Origin: Pseudomonadota bacterium
GTDB taxonomy: Bacteria > Pseudomonadota > Gammaproteobacteria > Burkholderiales > Burkholderiaceae_D
Assembly: GCA_023389425.1 (NCBI GenBank)
Contig: JAEWEK010000049.1
Coordinates: 1 to 21,927 of the forward strand
Direction of reading: 5' to 3'
DNA length: 21,927 bases
Numbering within the stretch: position 1 is the stretch's first letter; the number at the start of each line of letters is the position of its first letter. Of this stretch, positions 21,117-21,927 are shown in pieces. The position numbers were made by a program, and so were the translations under genes. The notes beneath the pieces were generated by a model that saw nothing but the letters and a program-made list of their open reading frames with translations, ran no database searches and was not told the DNA's origin.

Positions 21117-21927
21117 ATGCAAAACGCCAGCTCACATTGGGTCAGCCGTTACATCACAGCGATCCACTGGTTCATCCCCGCCGAAGCGCAGCAGCACGCG
21201 GCCCAGCTGACCCGCGCGCAGAACGTGATCAACGCGGTCGTCATGGCCGCCCTGTCCGGTCCGTTCTATTCCTTTGCCTACTACATGCTGGGCTTCCCGG
21301 CCGCGGCGCACGAAATTCTGGCCTGCTGCGGCTTCATGTTCCTGGCGCCCTTCCTGCTCAAGTTCACGCGCAGCATCGCGGTCGCGCGCGAGGTGTTCCT
21401 GTGCGCCGTGTTCTTCAACTTCACCTGGCTGACCTTCAACCTGGGCGGGGTGAACGCGCCGACCGCCGGCTGGCTGATCACGGCGCCGGTGGTGGCGATG
21501 TTCCTCGGCGGCGTCGGCACCGCCGTGTTCTGGCTCAGCATGAGCTGCCTGGCGGTGCTCGCGATCTATACCCTGCCCCTGCTCGGCTTCCCCCTGCCCG
21601 GCCATCCGGTCAAGGACATGGACCTGCTCTACCTGCTGTGCGACCTCGGCCTGTACCTGGTGATCGTGGTGTTCGTGCTGCTGTTCGAGCTGACCAAGAC
21701 CCAGGGCTTCATCAAGCTGGAACAGGCGCTCAACGTCATCAACGAGCTAGCCATCCGCGACGAGCTGACCGGCAGCCATAACCGCCGCCACCTGATCGAC
21801 CTGATCGAGCAGGAGCGCGCGCGCGTGCAGCAACAGGGCGTCCATGCCTTCTGCCTGTGCCTGCTCGACATCGACCATTTCAAGAGCATCAACGACACCT
21901 ACGGCCACGCCGCCGGCGACGTCGTGC
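21117..21927 (+). CDS. Membrane-bound diguanylate cyclase (GGDEF), 3' end outside the window
   Basis: The frame is open from ATG 21117 to the edge (270 codons) with no stop. The N-terminal 190 residues hold about five or six membrane helices (roughly 35-57, 65-83, 92-109, 117-133, 137-158 and 168-191), with the FNLGGVNAP...W...P pattern common in membrane sensor modules of such proteins. A short coiled linker follows, then the start of a GGDEF domain: IRDELTGSHNRRHL (213-226) and DIDHFKSINDTYGHAAGD (251-268), both canonical. The GGDEF signature itself would come just after the edge. The gene presumably makes c-di-GMP and lies two genes from the phosphodiesterase-like protein. The ribosome site is weak. 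Confidence 0.88.
   Translation, partial: MQNASSHWVSRYITAIHWFIPAEAQQHAAQLTRAQNVINAVVMAALSGPFYSFAYYMLGFPAAAHEILACCGFMFLAPFLLKFTRSIAVAREVFLCAVFFNFTWLTFNLGGVNAPTAGWLITAPVVAMFLGGVGTAVFWLSMSCLAVLAIYTLPLLGFPLPGHPVKDMDLLYLLCDLGLYLVIVVFVLLFELTKTQGFIKLEQALNVINELAIRDELTGSHNRRHLIDLIEQERARVQQQGVHAFCLCLLDIDHFKSINDTYGHAAGDVV

Overview
The window is GC-rich chromosomal DNA of a betaproteobacterium, most likely Oxalobacteraceae (Massilia/Telluria/Janthinobacterium-like). The grounds are the rpe-gph-trpE-trpG-trpD-trpC order, the style of the rRNA promoter and leader at the left edge, the PEP-CTERM surface protein, and protein sequences typical of that family. No species can be named from sequence alone.

Layout, left to right. 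Positions 1-193 hold the promoter and boxB-boxA-boxC leader of an rRNA operon reading leftwards; the 16S gene itself lies outside. Next come an enoyl-CoA hydratase and the lytic transglycosylase MltA (both minus), a tiny membrane protein (plus) and ApaG (minus). From 3088 the plus strand carries rpe-gph and then the tryptophan genes trpE, trpG, trpD and trpC, closed by a small lipoprotein with a TonB-like C-terminal domain. Between gph and trpE lies a 28-codon leader ORF with four clustered Trp codons, followed by a hairpin and T-run: a trp attenuator. A REPIN-like repeat sits between trpG and trpD, and a second copy follows the lipoprotein.

From 9443 to about 16600 the minus strand carries an M61-type peptidase with a PDZ domain; a molybdopterin hydroxylase operon (2Fe-2S subunit, Tat-exported molybdenum subunit, MocA-like cytidylyltransferase); a DsbC-type disulfide isomerase; and a UbiH/UbiF/COQ6-family FAD monooxygenase. 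A tRNA-Phe gene with its own promoter and terminator follows on the plus strand. Just beyond it is a nested inverted-repeat element and a truncated remnant of an acetyl-CoA hydrolase/CoA-transferase gene.

The right end concerns cyclic-di-GMP and the cell surface. It has a PAS-PAS-PAS-GGDEF-EAL protein (minus), a divergent PEP-CTERM protein with two dockerin-like calcium loops and a good candidate sigma-54 promoter, and the start of a membrane-bound diguanylate cyclase that runs off the window.

Most of the window is ordinary core metabolism. The points that deserve a second look are the trp attenuator, the repeat inside the trp operon with a possible internal promoter at its edge, the nested repeat and gene remnant next to tRNA-Phe, and the sigma-54/PEP-CTERM/c-di-GMP cluster. 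I did not see a clearly new multi-gene system.
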